This document shows, piece after piece, positions 16,602 through 25,858 of a stretch of DNA of 56,695 nt. The stretch comes from JACPPO01 sp965262505. Lineage in GTDB: Bacteria > Acidobacteriota > Vicinamibacteria > Vicinamibacterales > UBA2999. Under the pieces are notes generated by a model that saw nothing but the letters and a program-made list of their open reading frames with translations, was not told the origin of the DNA and did not search any database. The DNA is taken from NCBI GenBank assembly GCA_965262505.1, contig CBDHFM010000005.1, positions 1-56,695 on the forward strand, read 5' to 3'. Position 1 is the stretch's first letter. Each line of letters opens with the position of its first letter. The position numbers and the translations under genes were made by a program.

Positions 16602-19600
16602 CTAGGCCGCGGGCGGCACGCGCGCCCGCCGAGACAGCAGCCGCGCCCCGGCGCCCGTCAGCCCCAGCGCCAGGAGCAGCTGGCCGAGCAGCGGGAGAGC
16701 CGGCACCGGCTCAGGTTCCGGCGGCTCGGTGCTGCCCGTGCCAGAGGGCGACCAGTCGCTCGGTGTCTCCCCGTTGAGCGCCCGCACCTGCACCTGATAC
16801 GCCGTGCCCGCCATCAGGTCCGTGATCGCCGTGCTCAGGCCGGCGACGGCCTGCGGGCCATCGGTGAAGGGCCCGCTGGTGCCCTCCCGGTATTGCAGGT
16901 CGTACCCGGTGAGGGCCGGGCCGCCGTTCAACCCCGGGGCCGTCCAGCCCACGTCCAGACTCGTGGTTGTGCCCGCGGTCGCGGAGACCGCGGGTGCGGC
17001 GGGCCGGTCCGGTTGCTCGGCGACGTCGGTGACGTTGACGGTCAGGGCGAGATCGGCCGGCGCCGTCCCGTCCGAGACCCGCACGGTCACCTCGTAGCCG
17101 TTGTCGGTGCCGGTGTCGGTCGGGGCCTCGAAGTTCGGCGCGCTCGCAAAGCTCAGCACGCCGGCCGTCGTCAACGTGAACGCGCTGGCGTCGGCGCCGC
17201 CGTTCGTCGACCAGGTGAGGGTGTCGCCGCTGTCCGTGTCGGTCGCCGCCAGCGTCACCACCGCGGTCATGTTCTCCGCCACCGACTGCGGCGACATCGT
17301 CGTGATCACCGGTGGGCTATTTGTGGCGCCCCCGCCACCACCGCCGCCACCACCACCACCGCCACCGCCGCCACCACCGCCGCCGGAGCAGACGTCTCCG
17401 CGGAAATCGATCGTCGCCAGCCACGTCTGCAACGCCGCCGGCACACATAACCCTGTGTTGCTAATGTCGAACACCTGGAGCTGGGCCAAGTTCCTCAGCG
17501 CCGCCGGGATCTGCCCGCTCAAGGCATTGTTGCCGACGGACAGTTCCTGGAGCTGGACCAAGTTCCACAGCCTCGCCGGGATCTGCCCACTCAACATATT
17601 CTCGCCGAGATACAGCAACTGGAGGTTGGACAGGTCCGCCAGCGCCGCCGGGATCTGCCCGCTCAATGCATTTATGTGGAGATACAGCAACTGGAGGTTG
17701 GACAAGTTCCCCAGCTCCGACGGGATCTGCCCGCTCAACTCATTCCCCAAGAGATCCAGCCTCTCAAGGTTGGACAAGTTCCCCAGCTCCCGGGGGATCT
17801 CCCCTCTCAACCCATTCGCGGAGAGAGACAAGTTTCGGAGGTTGGACAAGTTCCCCAGCTCCGCCGGGATTTCCCCGCTCAACGCATTCCGGGAGAAAGA
17901 CAGGACCTGGAGGTTGGACAAGTTCCCCAGCTCCGCCGGGATCTGCCCGCTCAACCCATTCAGGATGAGAATCAGAACCGTGACGCGGCCGTGCCCGTCC
18001 GTGGTGACCCCGTACCATTCCGAGAGGGGTTCGTTGGTCAGCCAGTTCGTGCGGCGCGTCCAGGTCGCGCCGCCGGTGGCGTTGTAGAGCGCCACCAGCG
18101 CCGCCCGGTCCACCGTGACGTTGATGGTCACGTTGATGCTGTCCGAGCCGCCGTTGTCGTCGGAGACCGTGACCGTGACCGCATACGAGGATTTCGTCGC
18201 GTAGTCGAGCGGGGCGCTGGTCTGGAGCTGGCCGCTGGTCGCCACGATGCCGAAGGCGGCGGCGTCTATCCCGCCCAGGGTGTAGCGCAGCGTGTCGCCA
18301 GCATCCGCATCCGTCGCCGTGATGGGCTCCCCGATGTTCTGGCCCGATATCGTGTCCTCGTCGACGCTGCGCGTGGTGCTGGTTCCCTCGGTGAAGGTCG
18401 GCGCGTTGTTGGGGGGAGTGCTGGTGCTGCCCGGGCCCGAGGGCGACCAGTCGCTCGGCGTCTCCCCGTTGAGCGCCCGCACCTGCACCTGATACGCCGT
18501 GCCCGCCATCAGGTCCGTGATCGCCGTGCTCAGGTCGTCGACGGCCTGCGGGCCATTGGTGAAGGGCCCGCTGGTGCCCTCTCGGTATCGCAGGTTGTAC
18601 CCGGTGAGGGCCGGGCCGCCGTTCAATCCCGGGGCCGTCCAGCCCACGTCCAGACTCGTGGTCATGCCCGTGGTCGCGGAGACCGCGGGTGCGGCGGGCC
18701 GGTCCGGTTGCTCGGCGACATCGGTGACGTTGACGGCCAGGGCGAGATCGGCCGGTGCCGTCCCGTCCGAAACCCGCACGGTCACCTCGTAGCCGTTGTC
18801 GGTGCCGGTGTCGGTCGGGTCCTCGAAGTTCGGCGCGCTCGCAAAGCTCAGCACGCCGGCCGTCGTCAACGTGAACGCGCTGGCGTCGGCGCCGCCGTTC
18901 TTCGACCAGGTAAGGGTGTCGCCGCTGTCCGTGTCGGTCGCCGCCAGCGTCACCACCGCGGTCATGTTCTCCGCCACCGACTGCGGCGACATCGTCGTGA
19001 TCACCGGCACGGCGTTGGCGGGAGTGCTGGTGCTACCAGGGCCCGAGGGCGACCAGTCGCTCGGCGTCTCCCCGTTGAGCGCCCGCACCTGCACCTGATA
19101 CGCCGTGCCCGCCATCAGGTCCGTGATCGCCGTGCTCAGGTCGTCGACGGCCTGCGGGCCATTGGTGAAGGGCCCGCTGGTGCCCTCTCGGTATCGCAGG
19201 TTGTACCCGGTGAGGGCCGGGCCGCCGTTCAATCCCGGGGTCGTCCAGCCCACGTCAAGACTCGTGGTCGTGCCCGCGGTCGCGGAGACCGCGGGTGCGG
19301 CGGGCCGGTCCGGTTGCTCGGCGACGTCGGTGACGTTGACGGTCAGGGCGAGATCGGCCGGCGCCGTCCCGTCCGAGACCCGCACGGTCACCTCGTAGCC
19401 GTTGTCGGTGCCGGTGTCGGTCGGGTCCTCGAAGTTCGGCGCGCTCGCAAAGCTCAGCACGCCGGCCGTCGTTAACGTGAACGCGCTGGCGTCGGCGCCG
19501 CCGTTCGTCGACCAGGTGAGGGTGTCGCCGCTGTCCGTGTCGGTCGCCGCCAGCGTCACCACCGCGGTCATGTTCTCCGCCACCGACTGCGGCGACATCG

Positions 19601-20309
19601 TCGTGATCGTCGGTGGGCTGTTTGGGTTAATCGCGGTGCCGTTGACGCGGAGTTTGAACGGATCGGTGTACGAGCCCAAAGTCCCGCCGCCGTGAGGCCT
19701 ATCGTAGGATTCGTCGGCAATGCTCCATCCCGAGGCCGAGGTGGAATCCTCAGAGTCCGCAGCCGTGCCTTCCCATTGCGTGCTACCACCGCCGTCACTG
19801 TCCACCACAACCCAATAGGTTGTATTGGCCGCCAATACTATTCCGGAGGTCGTGAACTCGTTGACCCCCGGGGTGGTCAGGGAGGCCGGTGGCGTTAGCG
19901 TCCCCAAGGAAGTGCCCGGAAGATTGGAGTCGCTGTTCGTCCATACTCCGACAGTGAAGTTGGCAGAGGTCGAGCCCGACGACAGGTCGAGCCCAACGCT
20001 GGTCACGGTATAGCCGTCACTGTTGGCGCCCGTGGTGAATGCTTGTGCCCCTTCGTGTGTGTCAAGGCCAAGACTACCCGAGCGCGTTTGGCCCACATTG
20101 CTGACCAGTACATCGGTCTGCGCCTGGGTGGGCGCTGGCGTGGTAAGCAGTGCGGCGGAGGCGAGCGCCAGTCCCGCCGCCGCGCGGCGGGCGCGAGCAC
20201 CTATGGGGTAGACGCTGCGTCGCGCCGGCCGTTGACGGCTCTTGCCGACGGCGAATCCGACATCGCTGTGTCGCCCCTTGAAGATCGCCGGGCGGGCGAT
20301 CTTTTTCAT
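16602..20309 (-). CDS. Large secreted LRR/cadherin/fibronectin-III surface protein
   Basis: The protein has 1235 residues. A long Arg-rich leader with hydrophobic core (ALASAALLTTPAPTQAQ, cleavage near 65) precedes a choice-of-anchor-like beta domain (about 65-228), cadherin 1 (230-330), FN3 (333-430), cadherin 2 (435-533), FN3 (533-631), cadherin 3 (635-733) and LRRs with the LSGQIPAELGNLSNLQ pattern (736-970). A run of about 19 Gly, a fourth cadherin and third FN3, and a VPALPLLGQ-helix-Arg tail (1192-1235) complete it. The tail looks like a sorting signal. The protein is probably displayed on the cell surface for adhesion. It follows the LuxR gene in the same direction with a conserved block between them. 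Confidence 0.88.
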   Translation of the reverse strand: MKKIARPAIFKGRHSDVGFAVGKSRQRPARRSVYPIGARARRAAAGLALASAALLTTPAPTQAQTDVLVSNVGQTRSGSLGLDTHEGAQAFTTGANSDGYTVTSVGLDLSSGSTSANFTVGVWTNSDSNLPGTSLGTLTPPASLTTPGVNEFTTSGIVLAANTTYWVVVDSDGGGSTQWEGTAADSEDSTSASGWSIADESYDRPHGGGTLGSYTDPFKLRVNGTAINPNSPPTITTMSPQSVAENMTAVVTLAATDTDSGDTLTWSTNGGADASAFTLTTAGVLSFASAPNFEDPTDTGTDNGYEVTVRVSDGTAPADLALTVNVTDVAEQPDRPAAPAVSATAGTTTSLDVGWTTPGLNGGPALTGYNLRYREGTSGPFTNGPQAVDDLSTAITDLMAGTAYQVQVRALNGETPSDWSPSGPGSTSTPANAVPVITTMSPQSVAENMTAVVTLAATDTDSGDTLTWSKNGGADASAFTLTTAGVLSFASAPNFEDPTDTGTDNGYEVTVRVSDGTAPADLALAVNVTDVAEQPDRPAAPAVSATTGMTTSLDVGWTAPGLNGGPALTGYNLRYREGTSGPFTNGPQAVDDLSTAITDLMAGTAYQVQVRALNGETPSDWSPSGPGSTSTPPNNAPTFTEGTSTTRSVDEDTISGQNIGEPITATDADAGDTLRYTLGGIDAAAFGIVATSGQLQTSAPLDYATKSSYAVTVTVSDDNGGSDSINVTINVTVDRAALVALYNATGGATWTRRTNWLTNEPLSEWYGVTTDGHGRVTVLILILNGLSGQIPAELGNLSNLQVLSFSRNALSGEIPAELGNLSNLRNLSLSANGLRGEIPRELGNLSNLERLDLLGNELSGQIPSELGNLSNLQLLYLHINALSGQIPAALADLSNLQLLYLGENMLSGQIPARLWNLVQLQELSVGNNALSGQIPAALRNLAQLQVFDISNTGLCVPAALQTWLATIDFRGDVCSGGGGGGGGGGGGGGGGGGGATNSPPVITTMSPQSVAENMTAVVTLAATDTDSGDTLTWSTNGGADASAFTLTTAGVLSFASAPNFEAPTDTGTDNGYEVTVRVSDGTAPADLALTVNVTDVAEQPDRPAAPAVSATAGTTTSLDVGWTAPGLNGGPALTGYDLQYREGTSGPFTDGPQAVAGLSTAITDLMAGTAYQVQVRALNGETPSDWSPSGTGSTEPPEPEPVPALPLLGQLLLALGLTGAGARLLSRRARVPPAA
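16735..19615 (-). repeat. Three nearly identical cadherin-FN3 modules at DNA level
   Basis: Units of about 590 bases at roughly 16735-17310, 18415-19005 and 19015-19615 encode the same cadherin plus FN3 pair (motifs SPQSVAENMTAVVTLAATDT and PALTGYNLRYREGTSGPF). They differ at few bases, which points to recent duplication or gene conversion inside the gene and could allow length variation. Confidence 0.85.
17332..17388 (-). repeat. Poly-glycine-encoding GCC/ACC triplet tract
   Basis: Nineteen consecutive Gly codons (GGC/GGT, with one GGG) in the surface-protein gene separate the LRR block from the last cadherin domain. The tract is a microsatellite and a likely slippage site that changes linker length without a frameshift. 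Confidence 0.8.
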
Positions 20310-20384
20310 GGTCTATACCGGCGGTCCGCCGGGCGTTGGCCAGATTTGCAACACAATCCGGCTTAGATTAGTGCTCCTAATGCC

Positions 20385-20462
20385 TTCTAGTCACTGACAG
20401 GATTGGTAGTGTCGAGGAGATATTTAGGAGTTGGAGAAGAAAAAAGCACGAGGCCGGCCAGC
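20385..20462 (-). promoter_or_regulatory. Upstream control block shared with the truncated surface-protein gene at 28.6 kb
   Basis: About 70 bases here (AGGATTGGTAGTGTCGAGGA through GGAGTTGGAGAAG to GCACGAGGCCG on the plus strand) recur at 28600-28672 with few changes. Both copies lie upstream of a minus-strand surface-protein gene. In the second copy ACTACC-AGGATT-GGTAGT is a perfect dyad; here it is partly conserved. It probably marks the promoter or operator region of this protein family, possibly a target of the adjacent LuxR-type regulator. No confident -35/-10 pair was assigned. Confidence 0.5.
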
Positions 20463-20484
20463 GAGGACGCCGGCCGCGCCGCGG

Positions 20485-21627
20485 TTACCCGAACTCGGCG
20501 ATCGACAGCACCAACCGCACCAGGTCCACCTGCCGGGAGATCGGCAGTTTCTGGTAGATCTGCTTCAGGTGCCAGTAGATGGCGCCTTCCGTGAGCCCCG
20601 TCGTCAGGGCGATGTCGCGCACGCTCTTGCCGTCGGCCAACCAGACCGCCACCTGACCCTCCGCCGGCGTCAGCCCTAGGGTCCTGGTGACCACGTCGGG
20701 GTCGAGACGCAGATGGCCCCCAGGCTCGACCAGCAGGACGAGCGCCGCGACGGGCCGCGCGCCGTAGTCCGGTGACGGGACGCCCACGGGTTTGACATGC
20801 ACCACCAACGGGGGCACCCCGGCCGCGCGGCCCAGCAGCATCGATCCACTGACCGGCACCGCACGGGAGGTCGGCAGCGCCTCCGCCACCAGCCGCGCCA
20901 GACGGGCCTGGTCGTCCGGCGCGCGGGCCTGCAACACCCCCTCTTCCTCCGACACCCCTTCGCCGTGTCGGAGGAGGCTCCGGGCACGGTCATTCACCGC
21001 CAGAATCCGCCCGCGCCGGTCCAGGTGGACGACGCCGATCCGCGGGGTCTCGAGCAGGGCCATCACGGTCGTGTCCCCCGCCTGGGCACGGACCAGCGCC
21101 TGCCGGACACGGATGAATTGACGGACATGGGGCATGAGCCGCCGGACCATCGCGATCTGCGACGCCCCCCAACCCTCCGAGGCGACGGGATCCGCGAGCG
21201 ACCAGGTCATGCGGGAACCCCCCGGCCCGTCCAGGAGCACGTTCACGCCCTGCTGATACTGGTACCGGCGTAAGGCCTCGTTGTAGGTACGCGAGGTCTT
21301 CAGTTCCTCGGCCGTGTACAGGTCTGGGATCGACACCAGCTGGCCGGCGGGCCGTTGCAGTTGCCTCGGGATGGCTTCGTTGATGGGATGGTAGACCTCG
21401 AGGTACTCACGCTCCAGATCGAGGCGGCGCTGCCCGCGGTAGTAGAGCCCGACGAAGAGCACCCGGATGTCGTCGGGCGGGCCTTCGGCGACCAGGATGG
21501 CATTGCCCGTCAGGCCGCAGGCCTCGTCAATCAAGGCCGAGGTGGCCGGCCAGAGGGTCTCGTCCAGCATGGCGTCGTACAACGACGCCAGGACGCGCGC
21601 GAACGCGGCCTGCTCGCTCATACCCAC
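20485..21627 (-). CDS. LuxR-family transcriptional regulator with a PAS-like sensor region
   Basis: This 380-residue protein has a C-terminal LuxR-type helix-turn-helix: LGLTPAEGQVAVWLADGKSV, then IALTTGLTEGAIYWHLKQIY (about 315-370). The centre (about 195-300) looks like a PAS fold (IGVVHLDRRGRILAVNDRAR). The N-terminal 190 residues resemble sensor regions of orphan LuxR regulators. It lies just upstream of the LRR surface gene in the same direction and may control it. The start could also be the second Met at 21621. Confidence 0.85.
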   Translation of the reverse strand: MGMSEQAAFARVLASLYDAMLDETLWPATSALIDEACGLTGNAILVAEGPPDDIRVLFVGLYYRGQRRLDLEREYLEVYHPINEAIPRQLQRPAGQLVSIPDLYTAEELKTSRTYNEALRRYQYQQGVNVLLDGPGGSRMTWSLADPVASEGWGASQIAMVRRLMPHVRQFIRVRQALVRAQAGDTTVMALLETPRIGVVHLDRRGRILAVNDRARSLLRHGEGVSEEEGVLQARAPDDQARLARLVAEALPTSRAVPVSGSMLLGRAAGVPPLVVHVKPVGVPSPDYGARPVAALVLLVEPGGHLRLDPDVVTRTLGLTPAEGQVAVWLADGKSVRDIALTTGLTEGAIYWHLKQIYQKLPISRQVDLVRLVLSIAEFG

Positions 21628-21681
21628 CCGAACACACGGGTCATACGGTGGCCATCATCAAGGACGAGTCGTCTGGCCGCA

Positions 21682-21709
21682 TGGATCGCAAACGGTCGTT
21701 TGCGACACA
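21682..21709. repeat. Dispersed 28-bp dyad, copy 1
   Basis: Left arm TGGATCGCAAA, centre CGGTCG, right arm TTTGCGACACA. It sits between the LuxR and M48 genes without the long flanks seen in other copies. The 11-6-11 layout matches core sites of tyrosine recombinases. Confidence 0.7.
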
Positions 21710-21744
21710 GTAATCCGTTCCTGACGTCGGAGAAGCTCAGACCA

Positions 21745-23319
21745 CTAGCGGGCCACGGCGTCGATCCGTTCCCACCGGTCGACATTGCGCAAGTCGAGCT
21801 CGACCGACTCAATCGGCCCGTCGATCAGCCCACGCGCATCGTCGTTGCCGAACACGGCTGAGACTTCATCGCTCGGAAAGATCTTTTCTGCGGTGCGCTC
21901 ACGCAGTTGAATCCGTTGCCCCGCGACTCGAACGTTGATCGTGTTGACGTCGTCCTCTTCGCTCAGCTCTGGCGTGGTCGAGAGCGTCGCGATGACGTCT
22001 AACTCGTTCTGAAACAGCCGCTGCACATCGAACCGGAGGGTGGCGACCAGTGCGCCGTTGTCCGTCACGCCCTGGAAGACGTTCTCCTCAAGAAACGACG
22101 CCGTGGTGGTCGCCCCGGCCCGGTCGAGGCGCTCCTCGATATGGGGATGCGTCGCGAACAGCCCGCCGGCCCCGTCGCCAAACGGGTCATGGGCGTCGCG
22201 GGCGAACTTGAGCTTGCGGAACGCATTCAGCAGCGGCCGGTCGCCGACATCCGTCTCGGTCAGGTAGAAGCTGGCGAACAGGTCCGCTTCGCGTTCACGG
22301 TCTCGCCCGTGACCCGCCATGAACAGGTTGGCGGTGAAGGAAGTCATGACGGCGATGATGTCGTCAACGTTGGTGTCGGTGCCCCCGCCGAAGAGGCCCA
22401 CAACCCCGGCAATGGTCGATGCCCGTTGCGCGTTTCGCCAGATGCGGTAACTGTGCCGGCTCTCCACGTGGGCAATCTCGTGGGCGAGGATCGCCGCGAC
22501 TTCGTTGTCGCTCTCCAGCGATTGCAGCAGGCCCCGCGTCATGAAGATGTACCCGGTCGGCACCGCGAACGCATTCACGTCGTCCGAGTCGACAACCTGG
22601 AACCGGTACCGGTAGCCCTTGAGCGGAACCGGCCAGCTGTCGAGCACCCGTGCCCCGATGCCCTCCAGGTACTCCTGCAACTCCGTGTCGACGAGTGGCG
22701 CGTAGGTGGACTGCACCTGTTGGAGTGACATCATCGCGAGTGACCGCTCGGTCTCGTAGTCCGAGACATCGGGCGTCGGGACAAAACAGACCCCGCACGG
22801 GGTATACCCGCTGGCGAGGGCCTCGGGTTCGGTCGCAAACGGCTGCCGGTCAGCCAGATCCGGGAGGTGATTGGCCCCGCGGATGTGGAGCGTCTGGCTT
22901 TGCCGGTTTCCGATGTACCGCTGGAAGTCAGCCTCGGCCGTCGTCACCTCGAACACCTCGTCGAGCCAGCGCTCAAAGTCCTGCGCCGACGGCGCGGGGC
23001 CGTAGACGTCCACCCGGCCACGGCCGAGACGGGCACTCTGCAGCTCAAGTTCGATGTGGTCGTCTTCCGGGTCCGCGTCGGTAATGCGCACCGTCTCGCG
23101 TTCGCGCAGTGGGAAGAGGCGGTCCCCCCGGTGGAGCACGAAGACGCGATCGTCCTCCCCGTCGAGGTAGACCTTGCGGCGACCCTCGAAGGTGGGCCGG
23201 AGGACCAACTCGCGACCTTCGAGCGCGTCTTCAAGATCGTTCCATCGCTGTGCGGCCGCTGGCGACGGCAGGAGCAATCCGGGCAGCGAACACAACAGGG
23301 CGAACCGCAGAATCAACAT
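21745..23319 (-). CDS. Exported M48-family metalloprotease
   Basis: This 524-residue protein has a signal peptide ending LLPSPAAAQ. An N-terminal all-beta region (about 25-100) is followed by a peptidase M48 domain with HEIAHVESRHSYRIW near residue 282 and the downstream zinc-ligand motif DREREADLFASFYL. Periplasmic M48 proteases degrade misfolded envelope proteins. ATG 23319 follows GGAGGACATGCC; the longer frame is rejected. A C-terminal domain after about 400 is of unknown function. Finding it on a plasmid beside surface proteins suggests cell-envelope remodelling. Confidence 0.88.
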   Translation of the reverse strand: MLILRFALLCSLPGLLLPSPAAAQRWNDLEDALEGRELVLRPTFEGRRKVYLDGEDDRVFVLHRGDRLFPLRERETVRITDADPEDDHIELELQSARLGRGRVDVYGPAPSAQDFERWLDEVFEVTTAEADFQRYIGNRQSQTLHIRGANHLPDLADRQPFATEPEALASGYTPCGVCFVPTPDVSDYETERSLAMMSLQQVQSTYAPLVDTELQEYLEGIGARVLDSWPVPLKGYRYRFQVVDSDDVNAFAVPTGYIFMTRGLLQSLESDNEVAAILAHEIAHVESRHSYRIWRNAQRASTIAGVVGLFGGGTDTNVDDIIAVMTSFTANLFMAGHGRDREREADLFASFYLTETDVGDRPLLNAFRKLKFARDAHDPFGDGAGGLFATHPHIEERLDRAGATTTASFLEENVFQGVTDNGALVATLRFDVQRLFQNELDVIATLSTTPELSEEDDVNTINVRVAGQRIQLRERTAEKIFPSDEVSAVFGNDDARGLIDGPIESVELDLRNVDRWERIDAVAR

Positions 23320-23517
23320 GGCATGTCCTCCAAGACTGGCCGCAGCTACCCCCAGCGCGCCAGCGGCATCGAGGGGGCGCGTGTGAGCGTGAAGCCGCAG
23401 GCCAACATCCGCCGCAACCACCTGGACCCGTCGCGCAGCATAAATGCTCGACCCCGAGCATCGTGGCAGTGCCGTCCCTCGATCACGTCAACACCGTCTC
23501 TGTGTGTTGTTCGTTCG

Positions 23518-23838
23518 TCAGCCGCCGAGCGCGCCGAGGCGATAGCCCAGCCGGTAGTCGCGTCCCATCTCGGAGGTCCCGACGCCGAACGTGGGCGTTC
23601 CCACGAAGCGGCGGCTCCCCGGCAGCCCGTAGCCGACCTCCGCCTCGAGCCGGGTCCCGTCGGCGCCGCCGTTCTGCGCCAGCCCCGCCATCGTCTCGCG
23701 GCCCCACAGCGCCTCGGCCCCGCGCGTCGCCTGACCGCCCCACGACGGCGCCACGCGCGCCGTCAGCCCAAGCGGCGTCCGCGGCGGCCGGCCTCGAGCG
23801 TCGGGTGACTGCGCACTCGGGACGTGTCGGGCTAGCAC
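23518..23838 (-). pseudogene. C-terminal remnant of a beta-barrel (autotransporter-like) surface protein
   Basis: The frame reads LTARVAPSWGGQATRGAEALW, then GTRLEAEVGYGLPGSRRFVG and ends SEMGRDYRLGYRLGALGG. This is the closing-strand pattern of outer-membrane barrels found at the C-terminus of large LRR or cadherin proteins. There is no upstream passenger domain or signal, so it is a 5'-truncated fragment. A matching tail piece lies near 28.8 kb. Confidence 0.6.
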
Positions 23839-23891
23839 CTGAGCTCACCAGCTGGCGGCGTGCCACAGCACAACTTGGTTTGACACGGGTT

Positions 23892-25457
23892 CTAATCAAC
23901 GATCACCCCGCCATGCGTAAACGGCGATGGAGTAAACCGGGATGGACCGGAAGAGGAAAACTCGTTCGGCAAGGCGATGTCGCCATACGTCTCACCGCGT
24001 TCGCGTGTGTAGGCGAAGCGCCCATGGCTCATCTCGTGCGCCGAGGGCCCATAGCCCGTACTCTTAGTTCCCATGATGCCGATTCCTTGGACGGAGGTAT
24101 GCAGGAATCCGAGCGCGTGGCCCATTTCGTGCTGAATCAAATTAGAGAGATTGTCTCCCTCACCATATCGGTCGAGGTTGATAAAGATACATCCGATCTC
24201 GGCACCCAACTTGGCGGCCCCACTCCAATCGCCGCCCCCGCTGAAACCTTCGCACGCCGTAGTTTCGGCAGCGACCCCATTTTCCCCGCCTTCAAACGTG
24301 ATCCAGCCAGGCTCGCTACGCTGCTGATCGATGTCACCCGTGACAACGCGACCGGAATAGGGAACGCCTGTAAACGCCGCTATAGCCTGGGGCGCAATGT
24401 CTGTGATTTGACTGACATAATTCGCAGACAGGTGCGTCGTGAGGACGAACACGTTCGGTGACGGGGTCGGCAACCGCCACAGGATGCGTTGATCTATTGG
24501 ATCTCCGCACGTTGCGCTCGGGCAGTCGTAGTCGTTGAACGCGAACTCCCTCCAGAACGCATCATCGTACGTCGACGATGGAGGCGGCGGCGACACCGTG
24601 ACCTGCACCGATGACGAGCAGTTGTTCGTCGTGTCGGACTCGTCGGGCACTGCGCCGACGCACGCGCCGTAGTAGTACGTCCGGGCCGGGGACGGCGCCG
24701 TCAGGATGAACGACTCGCTGCTCGTCGCCCCTGCGGCAAGCTCCCCGATTTGGGCAAAGGCGTCCGAGGCGTCCGAGGTCGTAATCGTTCCGTCGATCGA
24801 CCGGTAGGCGCGCAGCGTCGTCCCCGCTGCAGCTCCGTCGCCGGCGTTGCGCACCGTCACCGACAGCGTTAACGTCGCGCCGACGACCGGGCTGTTGTCG
24901 CTCACCGAAGGCAAACCTACCTCCAGGTCCGGGGCTGTCGGCGCCCCCGGCTCCGACACCGTGACCTGCACCGACGACGAGCAGTTGTTCGTCGTGTCGG
25001 ACTCGTCGGGCACTGCGTCGACACACGCGCCGTAGTAGTACGTCCCGGCCGTCGACGGCGCCGTCAGGATGAACGACTCGCTGCTCGTCGCCCCTGCGGC
25101 AAGCTCCCCGACTGCGGCCAAGGCGTCCGAGACGTCCGAGGTTGTAATCGTTCCGTCGGTCGACCGGTAGGCGCGCAGCGTCGTGGCCGGTGCGTCTCCA
25201 GCCCCATCGTTCCGTACCGTGATCGACAGGGTGAACGTCGCGCCGACGACCGGGCTGTTGTCGCTCACCGTGGGTGAACCTACCTCCAGGTCAGGCGCGG
25301 GTGCCGGTTCGGGTGTCGGCGTCGGAGTGGGTGTTGGAGTTGGAGCCGTTGGAGTGGAGGAACCCCCACCACCACACGCCACCGCCACGATAAAACACAA
25401 ACAAACAGCGACGTGTTTCAGTATCAAGCGAACTCCAGCGACTCCTCTAGCGACCAA
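23892..25457 (-). CDS. Lipoprotein with two CARDB domains and a metzincin-type protease domain
   Basis: The protein has 521 residues. A lipobox (FIVAVACGGGG, lipid Cys near 28) is followed by a TPTPTPTP linker, two CARDB domains (about 55-165 and 175-290) with TYYYGACVDAVPDESDTTNN, and a C-terminal protease domain. The zinc site HEMGHALGFLH lies near residue 441 and the Met-turn-like GIMGTKS follows. It is anchored in a membrane and faces outward, probably cutting extracellular protein. The start region overlaps the small secreted-protein gene upstream by 34 bases. Confidence 0.82.
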   Translation of the reverse strand: MVARGVAGVRLILKHVAVCLCFIVAVACGGGGSSTPTAPTPTPTPTPTPEPAPAPDLEVGSPTVSDNSPVVGATFTLSITVRNDGAGDAPATTLRAYRSTDGTITTSDVSDALAAVGELAAGATSSESFILTAPSTAGTYYYGACVDAVPDESDTTNNCSSSVQVTVSEPGAPTAPDLEVGLPSVSDNSPVVGATLTLSVTVRNAGDGAAAGTTLRAYRSIDGTITTSDASDAFAQIGELAAGATSSESFILTAPSPARTYYYGACVGAVPDESDTTNNCSSSVQVTVSPPPPSSTYDDAFWREFAFNDYDCPSATCGDPIDQRILWRLPTPSPNVFVLTTHLSANYVSQITDIAPQAIAAFTGVPYSGRVVTGDIDQQRSEPGWITFEGGENGVAAETTACEGFSGGGDWSGAAKLGAEIGCIFINLDRYGEGDNLSNLIQHEMGHALGFLHTSVQGIGIMGTKSTGYGPSAHEMSHGRFAYTRERGETYGDIALPNEFSSSGPSRFTPSPFTHGGVIVD

Positions 25458-25660
25458 AATGGTCGCCCAGAATTTATGTGGTCCTGGTTATCGAAGGCGT
25501 TGAACACCAGCATGTTCCAAAGCTCGCGCTTGCGTTCCGTCCAATGCCCCGGCTCTGCCACCATCGGCGGCCTCCAGGCGCTCCCGTAAGCAACCCGCTG
25601 CGCGGCCGCTGGCGACTGGGAGAGAAGTAGAAGAGCAACGACAGCTATGGCCCAGCGCAT
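25424..25660 (-). CDS. Small secreted protein
   Basis: Seventy-eight residues with a signal peptide (MRWAIAVVALLLLSQSPAAA) and a short mature part rich in Trp and Asn (RELWNMLVFNAFDNQDHINS). The ribosome site GGAGG lies 7 bases before ATG 25660, which fixes the start. It overlaps the start of the metzincin lipoprotein gene and may be its partner or pro-peptide-like inhibitor; no family recognised. Confidence 0.65.
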   Translation of the reverse strand: MRWAIAVVALLLLSQSPAAAQRVAYGSAWRPPMVAEPGHWTERKRELWNMLVFNAFDNQDHINSGRPFWSLEESLEFA

Positions 25661-25858
25661 GGATACCTCCGTCACTGACCGGCGCGCAGCCTCGAGCTTG
25701 AGGCCGAACCACGTGACTTGATCCGGGACTGCCTGCTGCAGCGCATCGAGCATGGCTTGGTGCGCGACCGGTCCGAGGTCATCCGGTCGCGATCCAGAGC
25801 CAGGGATCTCTCTCCTTGGCTGGGCGGTCAGAGCTTGGGCTTCAATGAGCACAGACGA

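Noticed and set aside
17676..19475. 599-residue plus-strand open frame with internal repeats
   Set aside because: It is the antisense of the LRR/cadherin gene; its repeats mirror the real domain duplications.
16735..19615. Possible CRISPR array from regular repeats
   Set aside because: The repeat units are about 590 bases, in frame and encode cadherin/FN3 domains; no short repeats with unique spacers.
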